Notes: a model not told the origin generated them from the sequence alone. DNA of 64,000 nucleotides from Deferribacterales bacterium Deferri_01 (GCA_001603805.1 LUZY01000013.1:598723-662722); one strand, 5' to 3'. Positions 54,971 to 63,972 are shown, counted from the first letter of the stretch. A program made the numbers and translations.

Positions 54971-55691
54971 TAAGGCGGCGGACTGCTATGACTCCTCAGC
55001 AGATATACAGAAAATCGTAGCATCAAAACTAAGTGATTTAACACAAGAGAACTTCCCCGAAACAGTGCTTGAAATAGGTACGGGAAGCGGCATTTTCACA
55101 GAAATATTTCTATCAAAATGCAAACCTCAGCGCTTTATAGGGCTTGATATAGCCTACTCTATGACAAAAGCATCATCCTGTTTACAGGGAATGTTTATTC
55201 AGGCAGATGGAGAAAAGCTGCCGTTCAGGAGTGAATGTGCGGATGTTCTTGTCAGCTCATCGGTTCTTCAATGGTTTCAGAGACCTGAACAGTCGATACC
55301 TGAATGTCTCGGCACTTTAAAAAACGGAGGCAGATTCTATTTTTCCGTTTTCTGTGACGGTACATTTCCTGAAATGGCTTTATTAAACAGCATCACAGGC
55401 TTCGGCAGTGTATACTCCCTGAAAACCCCTGAGTTTTATGACAGGCTGTTCAGCAGTATAAACGGCATTAAGTACCGGCTTGAGATACATGACTACGTTT
55501 TGCGTTTCAGAAATGTTAAGGAATTTTTACAAAAGCAAAAAGCCACAGGAGCAAGGTTCACAGGCAGAACCTCCGCAGCTGGAAAAGATTCATACCGCAG
55601 ATTTTGCGAGCTTTATCAATCGTTCTTCGGAGACGGAGAGACAATTCCCGTAACATACCGCATCGTATACATAGTCGGAAAAAGAACCTAA
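54942..55691 (+). CDS. bioC: Malonyl-ACP O-methyltransferase
   Basis: SAM-dependent methyltransferase that caps malonyl-ACP so the fatty-acid cycle can build pimeloyl-ACP. FDKAADCYDSSADIQ near the N terminus and LEIGTGSGIFTE (SAM motif I) near residue 42 match BioC. ADVLVSSSVLQWFQRPE is the segment after strand 4. The 29-base overlap with the esterase gene implies coupled translation. bioB and bioW are not in the window. Confidence 0.88.
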   Translation: MKIHIKRFFDKAADCYDSSADIQKIVASKLSDLTQENFPETVLEIGTGSGIFTEIFLSKCKPQRFIGLDIAYSMTKASSCLQGMFIQADGEKLPFRSECADVLVSSSVLQWFQRPEQSIPECLGTLKNGGRFYFSVFCDGTFPEMALLNSITGFGSVYSLKTPEFYDRLFSSINGIKYRLEIHDYVLRFRNVKEFLQKQKATGARFTGRTSAAGKDSYRRFCELYQSFFGDGETIPVTYRIVYIVGKRT

Positions 55692-55817
55692 GTTCATTTC
55701 AAGATTTTATCTAACTCTATTAAGTCAATTATTTGTCAGATTTTATTACAATTTTTTACACTCTTATTATTGAGTTAATGCTCAAGTCAAATCATCCTTT
55801 ATTAAAGGGGAATTATT

Positions 55818-56627
55818 ATGAATGATTTATGTATTGAACTTCAAAAAGGGTCATCTGCTAATGTTAAATTTGAAGTATCAGACACTTATAACCGTGAGTT
55901 ATTATTGAACATTAAACATCTGTTTGAGCGAAATTTCAAAGTAATGCACAAAGCAAGAAATGAGATAAGGGTTATCACCTATTCCGGCAAAAAACTTGTC
56001 CTGAAATCTTTCAGGATTCCGTCACCTGTGAACCGGTTTGCATACTCATTTATCAGAGACAGCAAAGCGAAAAGATCATTTGATAATGCACTGGTATTAA
56101 AATCGCTGGAAACAAATACGCCTGAACCTGTAGGGTATATAGAATTTTTCTCCGGCAAAATGATAAAAGAAAGCTTCTATGTTTCCGCTTATTCAGAAAG
56201 CGACTTCACAATAAGAACTGTTCTTCTGGATAAAGAGATTGAAAACAGAGATGAAATCCTGAAAGAATTTGCAGAATTTACTCATAGTCTCCATGCGAAG
56301 AACATATACCACAAGGATTATTCACCTGGTAACATACTGGTTAAAAAGGTAAATTCGGGATGGAAGTTTGAGATTGTTGATATAAACCGCATGAGATTCG
56401 GTAAAATATCATACAAAAACAGAATCAAAAACTTTGTTAAGCTCTGGGCTGATGATGATACCATGCGTACAATCATCCGTGAGTATGCCTCTTTCTCCGG
56501 CGATAATCCGGCAAAAGCAGAAAGAGACGCCCTGAAGTGGCTTCATAGCTACAAGGCACGCATAAACTTCAAGAAAAGACTTAAAAAACTTGCGAAGCGG
56601 AAAAAAGATGCTCCGTTGAACGTATAA
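55818..56627 (+). CDS. LPS kinase-like protein (InaA/Kdo kinase fold)
   Basis: A 269-residue protein with a protein-kinase-like fold of the lipopolysaccharide kinase / InaA group. A Lys-containing KLVLKSFRIP strand, the catalytic HAKNIYHKDYSPGNIL loop with Asp near residue 167, and IVDINRMRFG in place of the DFG region are visible. It may phosphorylate LPS core heptose or Kdo. AGGGG precedes the ATG. A TTGAG/CTCAA palindrome lies about 35-50 bases upstream. Its 3' end overlaps the convergent ParB-like gene by 47 bases. Confidence 0.78.
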   Translation: MNDLCIELQKGSSANVKFEVSDTYNRELLLNIKHLFERNFKVMHKARNEIRVITYSGKKLVLKSFRIPSPVNRFAYSFIRDSKAKRSFDNALVLKSLETNTPEPVGYIEFFSGKMIKESFYVSAYSESDFTIRTVLLDKEIENRDEILKEFAEFTHSLHAKNIYHKDYSPGNILVKKVNSGWKFEIVDINRMRFGKISYKNRIKNFVKLWADDDTMRTIIREYASFSGDNPAKAERDALKWLHSYKARINFKKRLKKLAKRKKDAPLNV

Positions 56628-57399
56628 TCTTCATATTCCTGTCCGTTTCATTTCCGGCGGTTTTACTCCACCATTCACGGTGAACGCCTCTGATGCGGAC
56701 AGGGATGCTTTTCATACCAAGAACCTGCGCCATAGCGAGACGGTGAAGCCCCTTTGAGGTCTTGATCAATCCGCCGTCTCTGTCTATTGCGGCGCACACA
56801 GGATCCTTTTCCAGAGAGCTGTCATAACCATGCGCCTGAAGTTGGGTCATGAATTCGAGATAAATTTCAAGATACCGTAACACCTTACTTTCCGTATTCA
56901 GATAGATCCCCATGCGGTTTCTGTTGAACTCGGTGTAAGGTCTGCCCCTTTTTATCATATCAGCCAACTCTGCATAGCGTCTGCTGTTCCGCAAATCTGC
57001 TTTGTTCGACCATATATCTGTCATTAAAACGAATCTATCTATACTTTTAAAGCTCAGTCCGCCTCTGTCCCAGTCACCGTCCCATATGAAACGGTTAGCC
57101 ATGCTTCTGCGTACTCGCCCGGAAGGGAAAACAGCCATTCTGTTAAGAGATTCAGGAGGCACATCGAGTGTCAGAAATTTTTTATATTTCGATTCAACGG
57201 CATATCGGGGCAAACCCGAACGCTCAATTGCAGAGGCAGCGGGTGAATCATGCAGCCACAGCCTGAAAAGCAAGCTCTGCAAAGGCAAACCAAGTGCATT
57301 TTTAAAAATAATATTAACTGCTCCGCCGACTGTTTTAAAAGCAGTGCGGGGAATCAGCAGCGGATGGAAAAGCTCGTTAAATGCTCTGTCATCAATCAT
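56581..57399 (-). CDS. ParB-like domain protein
   Basis: A 272-residue protein of unclear role. Its C-terminal third has a ParB/Srx-like segment (DGGLIKTSKGLHRLAMAQVLG followed by SIPVRI), which in other proteins binds nucleotides or forms the ParB catalytic core. The N-terminal part (LFRLWLHDSPAASAI) is unrecognised. Such proteins are seen near glycan genes. The ATG overlaps the stop of def by one base (TAATG). The last 47 bases overlap the opposite LPS-kinase-like gene, and both frames look genuine. Confidence 0.6.
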   Translation of the reverse strand: MIDDRAFNELFHPLLIPRTAFKTVGGAVNIIFKNALGLPLQSLLFRLWLHDSPAASAIERSGLPRYAVESKYKKFLTLDVPPESLNRMAVFPSGRVRRSMANRFIWDGDWDRGGLSFKSIDRFVLMTDIWSNKADLRNSRRYAELADMIKRGRPYTEFNRNRMGIYLNTESKVLRYLEIYLEFMTQLQAHGYDSSLEKDPVCAAIDRDGGLIKTSKGLHRLAMAQVLGMKSIPVRIRGVHREWWSKTAGNETDRNMKIIRSTEHLFSASQVF

Positions 57400-57929
57400 T
57401 ATGAGCCAAGCACCCTTCTTTTGTACTCACTTTCGGAGTATATATCCGAGCATTCTGTAACCCTGAGCGGAAAGAGAATTCCTTCGAGATGGTCAAACTC
57501 GTGCTGAAAGATGCGGGCGGGAAACCCTTGAAGACAGACCTCAGCCTCTTTCCCGGAAAGATCGTTGTAGCGAACACTCACTCCGGTCTGCCTCGGCACA
57601 AGTCCTCTTAAGCCCGGCAAACTCAGACATCCTTCCCACATACTGTCAAAGCATTCGGAAAAAGAAATAATTTCGGGATTCACCATAATAAGCGGATCCA
57701 TATCGGGAGCCTGCGGATAGCGTTCATTCGGTTGTGAATGTATTATTAGAAGACGCTTTGAAACACGTATCTGCGGAGCGGCAATTCCCACACCGCCATG
57801 GGTTTTCATGGCAATAAGCATATCTTTTGCAAGCTGTTTTATCATCGGATCAGAAGGATCATCAACAGCGTGCGCCCGCATATTAAGAACTTTTTCACCC
57901 CGCAGGGCTATATTGATGTGCGCTGACAT
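57399..57929 (-). CDS. def: Peptide deformylase
   Basis: Removes the formyl group from nascent N-terminal methionine. The three PDF motifs are present: GVGIAAPQI, EGCLSLPG and QHEFDHLEG, with Cys and two His as metal ligands. The length of 176 residues is typical. AAGGAG lies nine bases before the ATG. fmt is not next to it; instead the downstream ParB-like gene is coupled. Confidence 0.95.
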   Translation of the reverse strand: MSAHINIALRGEKVLNMRAHAVDDPSDPMIKQLAKDMLIAMKTHGGVGIAAPQIRVSKRLLIIHSQPNERYPQAPDMDPLIMVNPEIISFSECFDSMWEGCLSLPGLRGLVPRQTGVSVRYNDLSGKEAEVCLQGFPARIFQHEFDHLEGILFPLRVTECSDIYSESEYKRRVLGS

Positions 57930-57996
57930 ATCTTTATCTCCTTAGGATTATTTTAATAATATACCCGTTGATGCAGATATGTCCACTTTATGCTTA

Positions 57997-58131
57997 TCAG
58001 TTTTCGTGCTTGTTCCCGCCGCAGCAGCTTTTTCCGTCACCGCATCCGCAGCCCCTGTTCTTTATAAGCTTGTAATACAGAAAATACACAGCTCCTGCCA
58101 ATATGGCAATCAGGATAAGTTTTTCAATCAT
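57997..58131 (-). CDS. FeoB-associated-type Cys-rich membrane protein (44 aa)
   Basis: A very short gene: a single hydrophobic helix (MIEKLILIAILAGAVYF) followed by a Lys-rich spacer and a CGCGDGKSCCGG tail. This matches the FeoB-associated Cys-rich membrane protein family, which accompanies ferrous iron permeases. Here no feoA or feoB is in the window. AAGGTG lies five bases before the ATG. It stands upstream of def in the same direction but with its own ribosome site. Confidence 0.78.
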   Translation of the reverse strand: MIEKLILIAILAGAVYFLYYKLIKNRGCGCGDGKSCCGGNKHEN

Positions 58132-58279
58132 AGTTCACCTTCTTAGAAATATCTAACTCTATTAACTTATATGCCGTATAAGCACATACTGCAATGAAAT
58201 TTTTTTTAAAATATTTTCTTTAAATTTCACTTAACCCGTAAATTAGTGGTATACTGTATACAAAATATACATAAACCCG

Positions 58280-58396
58280 CTCAGTTATAGTTTTTTAAGA
58301 TATGTTTCATATATAAAGCCTATAGTGTGCCATGTATTTTTTTCGGTTTGGCTGACTATTTGTATAGTTTACAATATCTTAAAAAATAGAACTGAG
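58280..58396. repeat. 117-bp element with 24-bp imperfect terminal inverted repeats
   Basis: The first 24 bases (CTCAGTTATAG...AAGATAT) and the last 23 are complementary with one mismatch and one single-base gap, with a 70-base AT-rich centre. It lacks a reading frame and no target duplication is apparent. A MITE or a long-stem regulatory element are possible. The rest of the gap from 58132 to 58474 has no gene. Confidence 0.6.
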
Positions 58397-58474
58397 TGTA
58401 CGACTTTTCCGAAAAATATTGACTACACCTTCAAAACTGATACTATAAACCTGTTTTGTTTTTAAGGAGCGGGG

Positions 58475-58957
58475 ATGACATTCATATTCACATTTCTGGT
58501 GCTTTTCATCTTCTGGTTCATGTTATCAGGAGAGTTCGGCGGACTTCTGGTGGCTTTCGCAGTAATTTTCAGCCTTATAGCTGCGTATCTAAGCCATGAC
58601 TTCTTTCTGCACAGGTTCAGGAAAGACTACTTCCGGATGGTTAAGGATATTATCCTTTATCTTCCGTGGCTTATGAAGGAAACCTTCATTGCCAACATGC
58701 AGGTGGTCAAAATTGTCCTCAGCCCGTCCATGCCTATAGACCCGCTCGTGGTCGAGGTCAAGTCCGACCTCAAAAGCGATCTGGGGCTGACTATTCTGGC
58801 GAACTCAATCACGATTACGCCTGGAACTGTCACGCTGGACATTAAGGAAGATAATGTATTTGTTGTTCATGCCCTCACTGAGTACCACGCACAAGGTATT
58901 CTGGAGAGGCAGATCGAACATAAAGTTCTAAAGATAGAGGGCAGCAGAAATGTTTAG
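58475..58957 (+). CDS. Mrp/Mnh-type antiporter subunit E
   Basis: First gene of the antiporter operon. 160 residues with two or three N-terminal helices, then an LPWLMKETFIANMQVVKIV amphipathic stretch and a cytosolic domain with LGLTILANSITITPGTVTLDI, the MnhE signature. It helps assemble a multi-subunit monovalent cation/proton antiporter. AAGGAG lies upstream of the ATG. The next gene overlaps by eight bases. Confidence 0.92.
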   Translation: MTFIFTFLVLFIFWFMLSGEFGGLLVAFAVIFSLIAAYLSHDFFLHRFRKDYFRMVKDIILYLPWLMKETFIANMQVVKIVLSPSMPIDPLVVEVKSDLKSDLGLTILANSITITPGTVTLDIKEDNVFVVHALTEYHAQGILERQIEHKVLKIEGSRNV

Positions 58958-59204
58958 TATAGCGGCAACTATCCTTATTATCTCTGCGGTGATCACGATC
59001 ATCCGAATGCTAAAGGGCCCCACAGTTTTTGACAGAATTCTTGCTGCCAACCTCATCGGCACTAAGACAGTTATCCTCATACTCCTTCTGGGCTACATAT
59101 ACGGCAGACCGCACTTTTCGGATCTCGCCCTTGTTTATGCCCTGATAAATTTCATCGTCACCATTGCTCTTCTCCGCTACATGGAGAAAGGGCGTCTGGA
59201 TTAG
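58950..59204 (+). CDS. Mrp/Mnh-type antiporter subunit F
   Basis: An 84-residue three-helix membrane subunit with the MnhF pattern RMLKGPTVFDRILAANLIGTKTV. GAGGG lies in front of the ATG within the end of subunit E. Eleven bases separate it from subunit G. Confidence 0.92.
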   Translation: MFSIAATILIISAVITIIRMLKGPTVFDRILAANLIGTKTVILILLLGYIYGRPHFSDLALVYALINFIVTIALLRYMEKGRLD

Positions 59205-59215
59205 GGGGGCAGGAT

Positions 59216-59524
59216 ATGGAAATAAGAATGATAATAAGCGGCTTCCTCATATTTGCAGGATGCTTTTTCATAGTCGTTGCATCCCTAGGTGTTCTTAGGC
59301 TGCCCGACTTCTACGCAAGGCTGCACGCCGGCGGCAAGGCGGACACAATGGGGCAGACACTGGTGGTGCTTGGTCTCATTGTGTATGAAGGCTTCAATAT
59401 ATTAAGCCTGAAGATGCTGTTCGTCATAATCTTCATTTACATTGCAAACCCCACAGCCACTCACGCCATAGCAAAAGCCGCATGGGTGGAGGGTCTTAAG
59501 CCGTGGAGGAAGAAAAATGATTAA
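59216..59524 (+). CDS. Mrp/Mnh-type antiporter subunit G
   Basis: A 102-residue three-helix subunit with the PhaG/MnhG motifs GVLRLPDFYARLHA and GKADTMGQTLVVLG, then NPTATHAIAKAA. It is coupled by an eight-base overlap to the DUF4040 subunit. Confidence 0.93.
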   Translation: MEIRMIISGFLIFAGCFFIVVASLGVLRLPDFYARLHAGGKADTMGQTLVVLGLIVYEGFNILSLKMLFVIIFIYIANPTATHAIAKAAWVEGLKPWRKKND

Positions 59525-60050
59525 TCTTATGCTTCTTCTCTTTCTTGTGGTAATAGCAATCGCCGCAATACAGGCAAAGGATCTACTTAACTCCATAATG
59601 TATTTAAGTGTTTACAGCCTTTTTATGGCGCTTGTGTGGACAGAGCTTAACGCCGTAGACGTGGCATTCACAGAGGCGGCGGTCGGCGCAGGGGTTTCCG
59701 GTGTTTTCATGATTGCAGCCCTTACAAGGATGAACAGGTTTGAATCCTCCAGAGAGCGTACAGGTCTCGGAAAATACTTTCCTATGGCTGTGGTCGCAGT
59801 GACAGCGGCTATGCTTTTCTACGCAACTGTGGATATGCCCGCATACATGGATCCTGAAGCGCCGATACATAAACATGTGGCGCCCTATTATATTGAGCAT
59901 TCAGAGCATGAGACGGGCTCTGTAAATATAGTTACATCAGTTCTAGCCAGCTACAGGGGGTTTGATACCCTCGGAGAAACTTCGGTCGTATTTACAGCTG
60001 CTATTTCGGTTATTCTGCTTTTAAGAAGGAGGGATAAAAATGAAAAATGA
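59517..60050 (+). CDS. DUF4040/MbhE-like antiporter subunit
   Basis: A 177-residue membrane protein. Its first part matches DUF4040 (MbhD-like, related to the MrpA C-terminal region), with LNAVDVAFTEAAVGAGVSG, and its last part matches the MbhE-like end with VNIVTSVLASYRGFDTLGE. This fusion separates the module from ordinary MrpA-containing operons, where these pieces sit on MrpA. It overlaps subunit B by 11 bases. Confidence 0.85.
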   Translation: MINLMLLLFLVVIAIAAIQAKDLLNSIMYLSVYSLFMALVWTELNAVDVAFTEAAVGAGVSGVFMIAALTRMNRFESSRERTGLGKYFPMAVVAVTAAMLFYATVDMPAYMDPEAPIHKHVAPYYIEHSEHETGSVNIVTSVLASYRGFDTLGETSVVFTAAISVILLLRRRDKNEK

Positions 60051-60462
60051 TGTAATCCTGCGCACAGTCGCAAGATGTATGGTTCCTTTTATCCTTCTGT
60101 TTGCCTTCTATGTTCAGGCGCATGGCGAAATAAGCCCCGGAGGCGGTTTTCAGGCTGGCGTTATCTTCGCTTCCGCTTTCATTCTCATAGCTCTGGCTGT
60201 GGGCAAAGAAAAAGCGAGAGAAAAATTCAAACAGAAAATAAGCGACTTCACCTGCTCTCTGGGGTTGATGATATACGCCGGAATCGGTTTTATCACTATC
60301 CTCTTCGGGGGTCTGTTTCTGGAATACGGCAAGCTTCCGTTCGGTTCTGCCGAAAAAGGCAACCACCTCGGCATGATCGGTATCGAGCTTGGCGTGGGTA
60401 TCGCCGTTGCTTCTGTGATGGTCACGATATTCTTTGAGATTGCGAGGAAGGAAGATGATTGA
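60040..60462 (+). CDS. Mrp/Mnh-type antiporter subunit B
   Basis: A 140-residue membrane subunit with the MnhB signature HGEISPGGGFQAGVIFASAF. Four helices are visible. AAGGAGG lies before the ATG, inside the end of the preceding gene. It overlaps subunit C by eight bases. Confidence 0.92.
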   Translation: MKNDVILRTVARCMVPFILLFAFYVQAHGEISPGGGFQAGVIFASAFILIALAVGKEKAREKFKQKISDFTCSLGLMIYAGIGFITILFGGLFLEYGKLPFGSAEKGNHLGMIGIELGVGIAVASVMVTIFFEIARKEDD

Positions 60463-60835
60463 TTTTATCGCCGCAAAATACAACTACCTCATATGTGTCT
60501 GCCTTATGATGATAGGCTTCTACGCCGTTATCGCAAAGCAGAACCTTATGAAAAAGATAATAGGCTTGAGTATATTCCAGACATCCGTCTTTCTTTTCTA
60601 TATATCAATGGCAAAAGTTACAGACGGCACAGCACCGATTGTATGGGAAGGCGCAGTCAGATATGATAACCCCCTGCCCCATGTTCTTATACTGACGGCT
60701 ATTGTTGTTTCAGTCAGTACGACAGCAGTTGCAATCGCTCTGATGATAAATATTTACAAAGCATACGGAACAATTGAAGACAGTAAAATAAGGGAAATAG
60801 AAGCCGGAGAATCCGGCGGGAGCGTCAGCCGATGA
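60455..60835 (+). CDS. Mrp/Mnh-type antiporter subunit C (NuoK-like)
   Basis: A 126-residue three-helix subunit related to NuoK of complex I, with KIIGLSIFQTSVFLFYI near residue 35 and LTAIVVSVSTTAVAIAL near 88. The start was placed at an ATG with AAGGA just upstream; a seven-codon longer frame is inside subunit B. It overlaps subunit D by four bases. Confidence 0.92.
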   Translation: MIDFIAAKYNYLICVCLMMIGFYAVIAKQNLMKKIIGLSIFQTSVFLFYISMAKVTDGTAPIVWEGAVRYDNPLPHVLILTAIVVSVSTTAVAIALMINIYKAYGTIEDSKIREIEAGESGGSVSR

Positions 60836-62340
60836 ACCTTGCCGTTAATTTCCCCGCTCTCCTTGTAACTGTCCCGCTGATATTTGTTCCTGTAATTCCT
60901 CTTCTGGGACTGATAAACAGGAAAATATGCTGGTATGCCGCTGTTTTGGCTATCACAGCATCTTTTGCAATGATAATGACCATTCTGGCAAAAGTCAGCA
61001 CAGAAGGTCCCATATCATATCATCTGGGCAACTGGGCGCCGCCCATAGGCATAGAATACCGCATAGACATGCTGAATGCTTTTGTTCTGGCTGTTATCTC
61101 CTTCATATCGCTGGTTTCTCTCCTTTTCGGCAAAGAGCTTGTTGAGAAGGAAGTACCGGAGTATAAGCACCCTGCATTCTATTCAGTGTTTATCCTCTTT
61201 GTTGTGGGTATGACAGGAATGACAGTTACCGGAGACCTTTTCAACGTTTATGTTTTCCTTGAGATAACATCACTCTCCGGTTACGCACTCATAGCCACAA
61301 GCAAAAAGAGATACGCTCCCATGGCGAGCTTTAACTATCTGGTTATCGGTACACTGGCAGCAACCTTCATAGTTCTCGGAATCGGTTACCTTTACATGGT
61401 GACGGGAACATTGAACATGGCTGATCTTGCTGAAAGAATCAAACCACTCAACGGTTCAAGCGTGGTGCTTACCGCATACGCTCTGATCCTTATGGGAATC
61501 CTCATAAAAATGGCAGTTTTTCCGCTCCATCTCTGGCTGCCTGATGCCTATACCTACTCTCCTTCAGCGGTGAGTGCGGCAATGGCTGCTACATCAACCA
61601 AAGTCGGTGCATATGTGCTGATAAGGCTGATGTTCTCCGTGTTTGACATTGAATACCATGTGGGTTCAGTGCCTATCACCGGAATAATAATATTCTTTGC
61701 ATCACTGTCCATAGTTATGGGTTCTGTGATCGCAATAGCACAGACAAACATAAAAAAAATGCTTGCCTACTCAAGTGTCGGGCAGATCGGCTACATACTT
61801 CTGGCTGCGGCTATGGTAAATGCTGAAGCTCTCACAGGGGGCGTAATGCACATATTCAGCCATGCGCTTATGAAGGGCGGTCTGTTCTTTGTTGTGGGGC
61901 TGATTGTCTATAATATAGGCTCAGAAAGAATAAGCGACTTCGCCGGAATCGGACGGAGGATGCCCTTCACCGCTGCGGCATTCACAATATTCTCACTCTC
62001 TATAATAGGCATTCCGCTTACTGTTGGGTTTGTGAGCAAGTGGTATCTGGTTCTCGGAGCCATAAGCTCCGGGCATTGGTATGCCATAGGGGTTATACTT
62101 CTCAGCTCTCTGCTCACAGCTATCTATTTCGGTAAAGTAATATTCGTAATGTACTTTAAAGGCGGACACGATGACCACGGGCACGCACCTGCGGCGAAAC
62201 TCAGCGAGCCTATGGGAATGGTTATCCCCATGGCGTTTGTTGCCTTTCTCTGCATATATTTCGGCATATTCGCCACTTTCCCTGTGGAGCTTGCCGCCAA
62301 AGCCGCTGAGGCTGTTCTCGGAGGTGTGACATGGAAATAA
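60832..62340 (+). CDS. Mrp/Mnh-type antiporter subunit D (NuoN/NuoM-like)
   Basis: A 502-residue polytopic proton-pumping-type subunit of the NuoN/MrpD family. Conserved segments include the GTLAATFIVLGIGYLYMVTG region, FPLHLWLPDAYTYSPSAVSA near residue 225, KKMLAYSSVGQIGYI near 308, and HALMKGGLFF near 345 with the pumping Lys. It would form the main cation or proton channel. The next gene overlaps by ten bases. Confidence 0.93.
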   Translation: MNLAVNFPALLVTVPLIFVPVIPLLGLINRKICWYAAVLAITASFAMIMTILAKVSTEGPISYHLGNWAPPIGIEYRIDMLNAFVLAVISFISLVSLLFGKELVEKEVPEYKHPAFYSVFILFVVGMTGMTVTGDLFNVYVFLEITSLSGYALIATSKKRYAPMASFNYLVIGTLAATFIVLGIGYLYMVTGTLNMADLAERIKPLNGSSVVLTAYALILMGILIKMAVFPLHLWLPDAYTYSPSAVSAAMAATSTKVGAYVLIRLMFSVFDIEYHVGSVPITGIIIFFASLSIVMGSVIAIAQTNIKKMLAYSSVGQIGYILLAAAMVNAEALTGGVMHIFSHALMKGGLFFVVGLIVYNIGSERISDFAGIGRRMPFTAAAFTIFSLSIIGIPLTVGFVSKWYLVLGAISSGHWYAIGVILLSSLLTAIYFGKVIFVMYFKGGHDDHGHAPAAKLSEPMGMVIPMAFVAFLCIYFGIFATFPVELAAKAAEAVLGGVTWK

Positions 62341-63815
62341 TATACTCTGCCGCACCTCTTTATGCTGTTTTGGTTTCCCTTGTGGCAATTATTCCCATCT
62401 ACCTCTCACGCAGTAATCCTAACCTGCGTGAAAGCTGGACGATACTCGCCGCTGTGGCAAAGTTTTTCATCGTTTTAAGCATGGTTCCCACTGTGCTTGG
62501 CGGAAAGGAAATATACTTTAAACTCGCAACGGCATATCCGGGAATAGACATAGCCTTTAAGGTGGACAGTCTGGGGCTTTTCTTTGCCCTCACGGCGTCT
62601 TTCCTGTGGATACTCACATCTTTTTACTCCATAGGCTATGTCAGGGCGCTCAAAGAGCATGCACAGACCAGATACTTCATTTGTTTCGCCGGCTCGCTCT
62701 CTGTGACAATGGGTGCGGCTTTTTCCGCAAACCTCTTTACTATGTACATCTTCTATGAAGCGCTCACGCTCTTTACATATCCGCTTATCGCACACGAAGA
62801 GAACGAGGAAGCATTCAGAGGTGCAAGGATTTACCTTATCTACCTTCTGGGAACCTCAATAGCCTTCCTTCTCCCTGCGATCCTTTTCACCTACTTCACA
62901 GCAGGGACAATGGATTTCAGACTCGGCGGAATATTCGGCGACACAGGCGGAATACACAGCCTCTTCTTTGCGGTTATATTCGCCTTCTACATAGCAGGAA
63001 TTGCAAAGGCGGGCATAATGCCCTTCCACTCATGGCTGCCAAATGCAATGGTCGCCCCCACCCCTGTCAGTTCGCTCCTGCACGCCGTTGCAGTGGTAAA
63101 GATGGGTGTATTCGTGGTTCTCCGTGTAATCCTTTATGTCTTCGGTGTTGACCTTCTTAAAGAGATAGGCGCCGGAGCCTTCCTCGCCGCTTTTGCATGC
63201 GTGACAATCGTTGTCTCCTCACTCATTGCAATGCGGCAGGACAATATAAAGGCAAGGCTCGCATACTCAACCATCAGCCAGCTCTCATACATAGTCGTCG
63301 GTGCGGCACTGCTTTCGCCGTCAGGCATTAAGGCAAGTATAATGCACATAACCATCCACGCCTTTTCAAAGATAAGCCTTTTCTTCTGGGCGGGTGCGGT
63401 TTATGTGGCTCTGCATAAAAAATACATCAGCCAGATAAGCGGAATAGCCAAAAAAATGCCCGTTTCTATGGCGGTATTCACCATAGGTGCATTAAGCCTT
63501 ATAGGAATCCCTCCTCTGTCCGGCTTCATAAGTAAATACTACTTCGTAACCGGAGCGGTGGAAGCGGGAATGCTGCCCGTTGCGGTGGTCTTTGCAGTGA
63601 GTTCGTTCCTGAACGCCCTGTACTTTCTGCCCATAATCTACACAGCTTACATGAAGCCTCTGGATGCAGGTATGGATGATAAAGTAACCGAGGCACCCCT
63701 TGCCATGCTGATACCCATGTGCGTAACGGCGGGTGTTGCTGTGCTTCTGTTCTTCTTCCCGCAGGTTCTCACAAACTTTACCGACATAATAGTTGCCGGT
63801 CTGTTCGCTGAATAA
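62331..63815 (+). CDS. Second MrpD/NuoL-like antiporter subunit
   Basis: A 494-residue relative of the D subunit with the same conserved cores: FHSWLPNAMVAPTPVSSLLHA near residue 225 and KARLAYSTISQLSYI near 308, plus HAFSKISLFF near 342 carrying a Lys. Two D-like subunits in a row are typical of larger Mrp/Mbh-type complexes. It follows subunit D with a ten-base overlap and has a GGAGG ribosome site. Confidence 0.9.
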   Translation: MEIIYSAAPLYAVLVSLVAIIPIYLSRSNPNLRESWTILAAVAKFFIVLSMVPTVLGGKEIYFKLATAYPGIDIAFKVDSLGLFFALTASFLWILTSFYSIGYVRALKEHAQTRYFICFAGSLSVTMGAAFSANLFTMYIFYEALTLFTYPLIAHEENEEAFRGARIYLIYLLGTSIAFLLPAILFTYFTAGTMDFRLGGIFGDTGGIHSLFFAVIFAFYIAGIAKAGIMPFHSWLPNAMVAPTPVSSLLHAVAVVKMGVFVVLRVILYVFGVDLLKEIGAGAFLAAFACVTIVVSSLIAMRQDNIKARLAYSTISQLSYIVVGAALLSPSGIKASIMHITIHAFSKISLFFWAGAVYVALHKKYISQISGIAKKMPVSMAVFTIGALSLIGIPPLSGFISKYYFVTGAVEAGMLPVAVVFAVSSFLNALYFLPIIYTAYMKPLDAGMDDKVTEAPLAMLIPMCVTAGVAVLLFFFPQVLTNFTDIIVAGLFAE

Positions 63816-63826
63816 GGAGGGGGATT

Positions 63827-63958
63827 ATGGCTGCGAATCATAAAGACAAAGACTTTACTGAACTGAAACACGACGCCGTACCCGGTTACAAGCCTGTATT
63901 CGGCGTTGTTCTGGCGGCGGCTGTTCTGTACCTCGCTTATATATTTTTATCTCACTAG
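63827..63958 (+). CDS. Small single-helix membrane protein (43 aa)
   Basis: A short gene in the antiporter operon. A charged, polar N terminus of about 20 residues is followed by one hydrophobic helix (FGVVLAAAVLYLAYIFL). AAGGAGG lies eight bases before the ATG. It is not a known subunit that I recognise, but its position suggests a small accessory component of the complex. Confidence 0.65.
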   Translation: MAANHKDKDFTELKHDAVPGYKPVFGVVLAAAVLYLAYIFLSH

Positions 63959-63972
63959 GGGGCGGATTAATC

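Noticed and set aside
60010-60483. A - strand frame of 157 codons opposite antiporter subunits B and C
   Set aside because: The + strand genes are certain and the frame has no ribosome site or recognisable domain.
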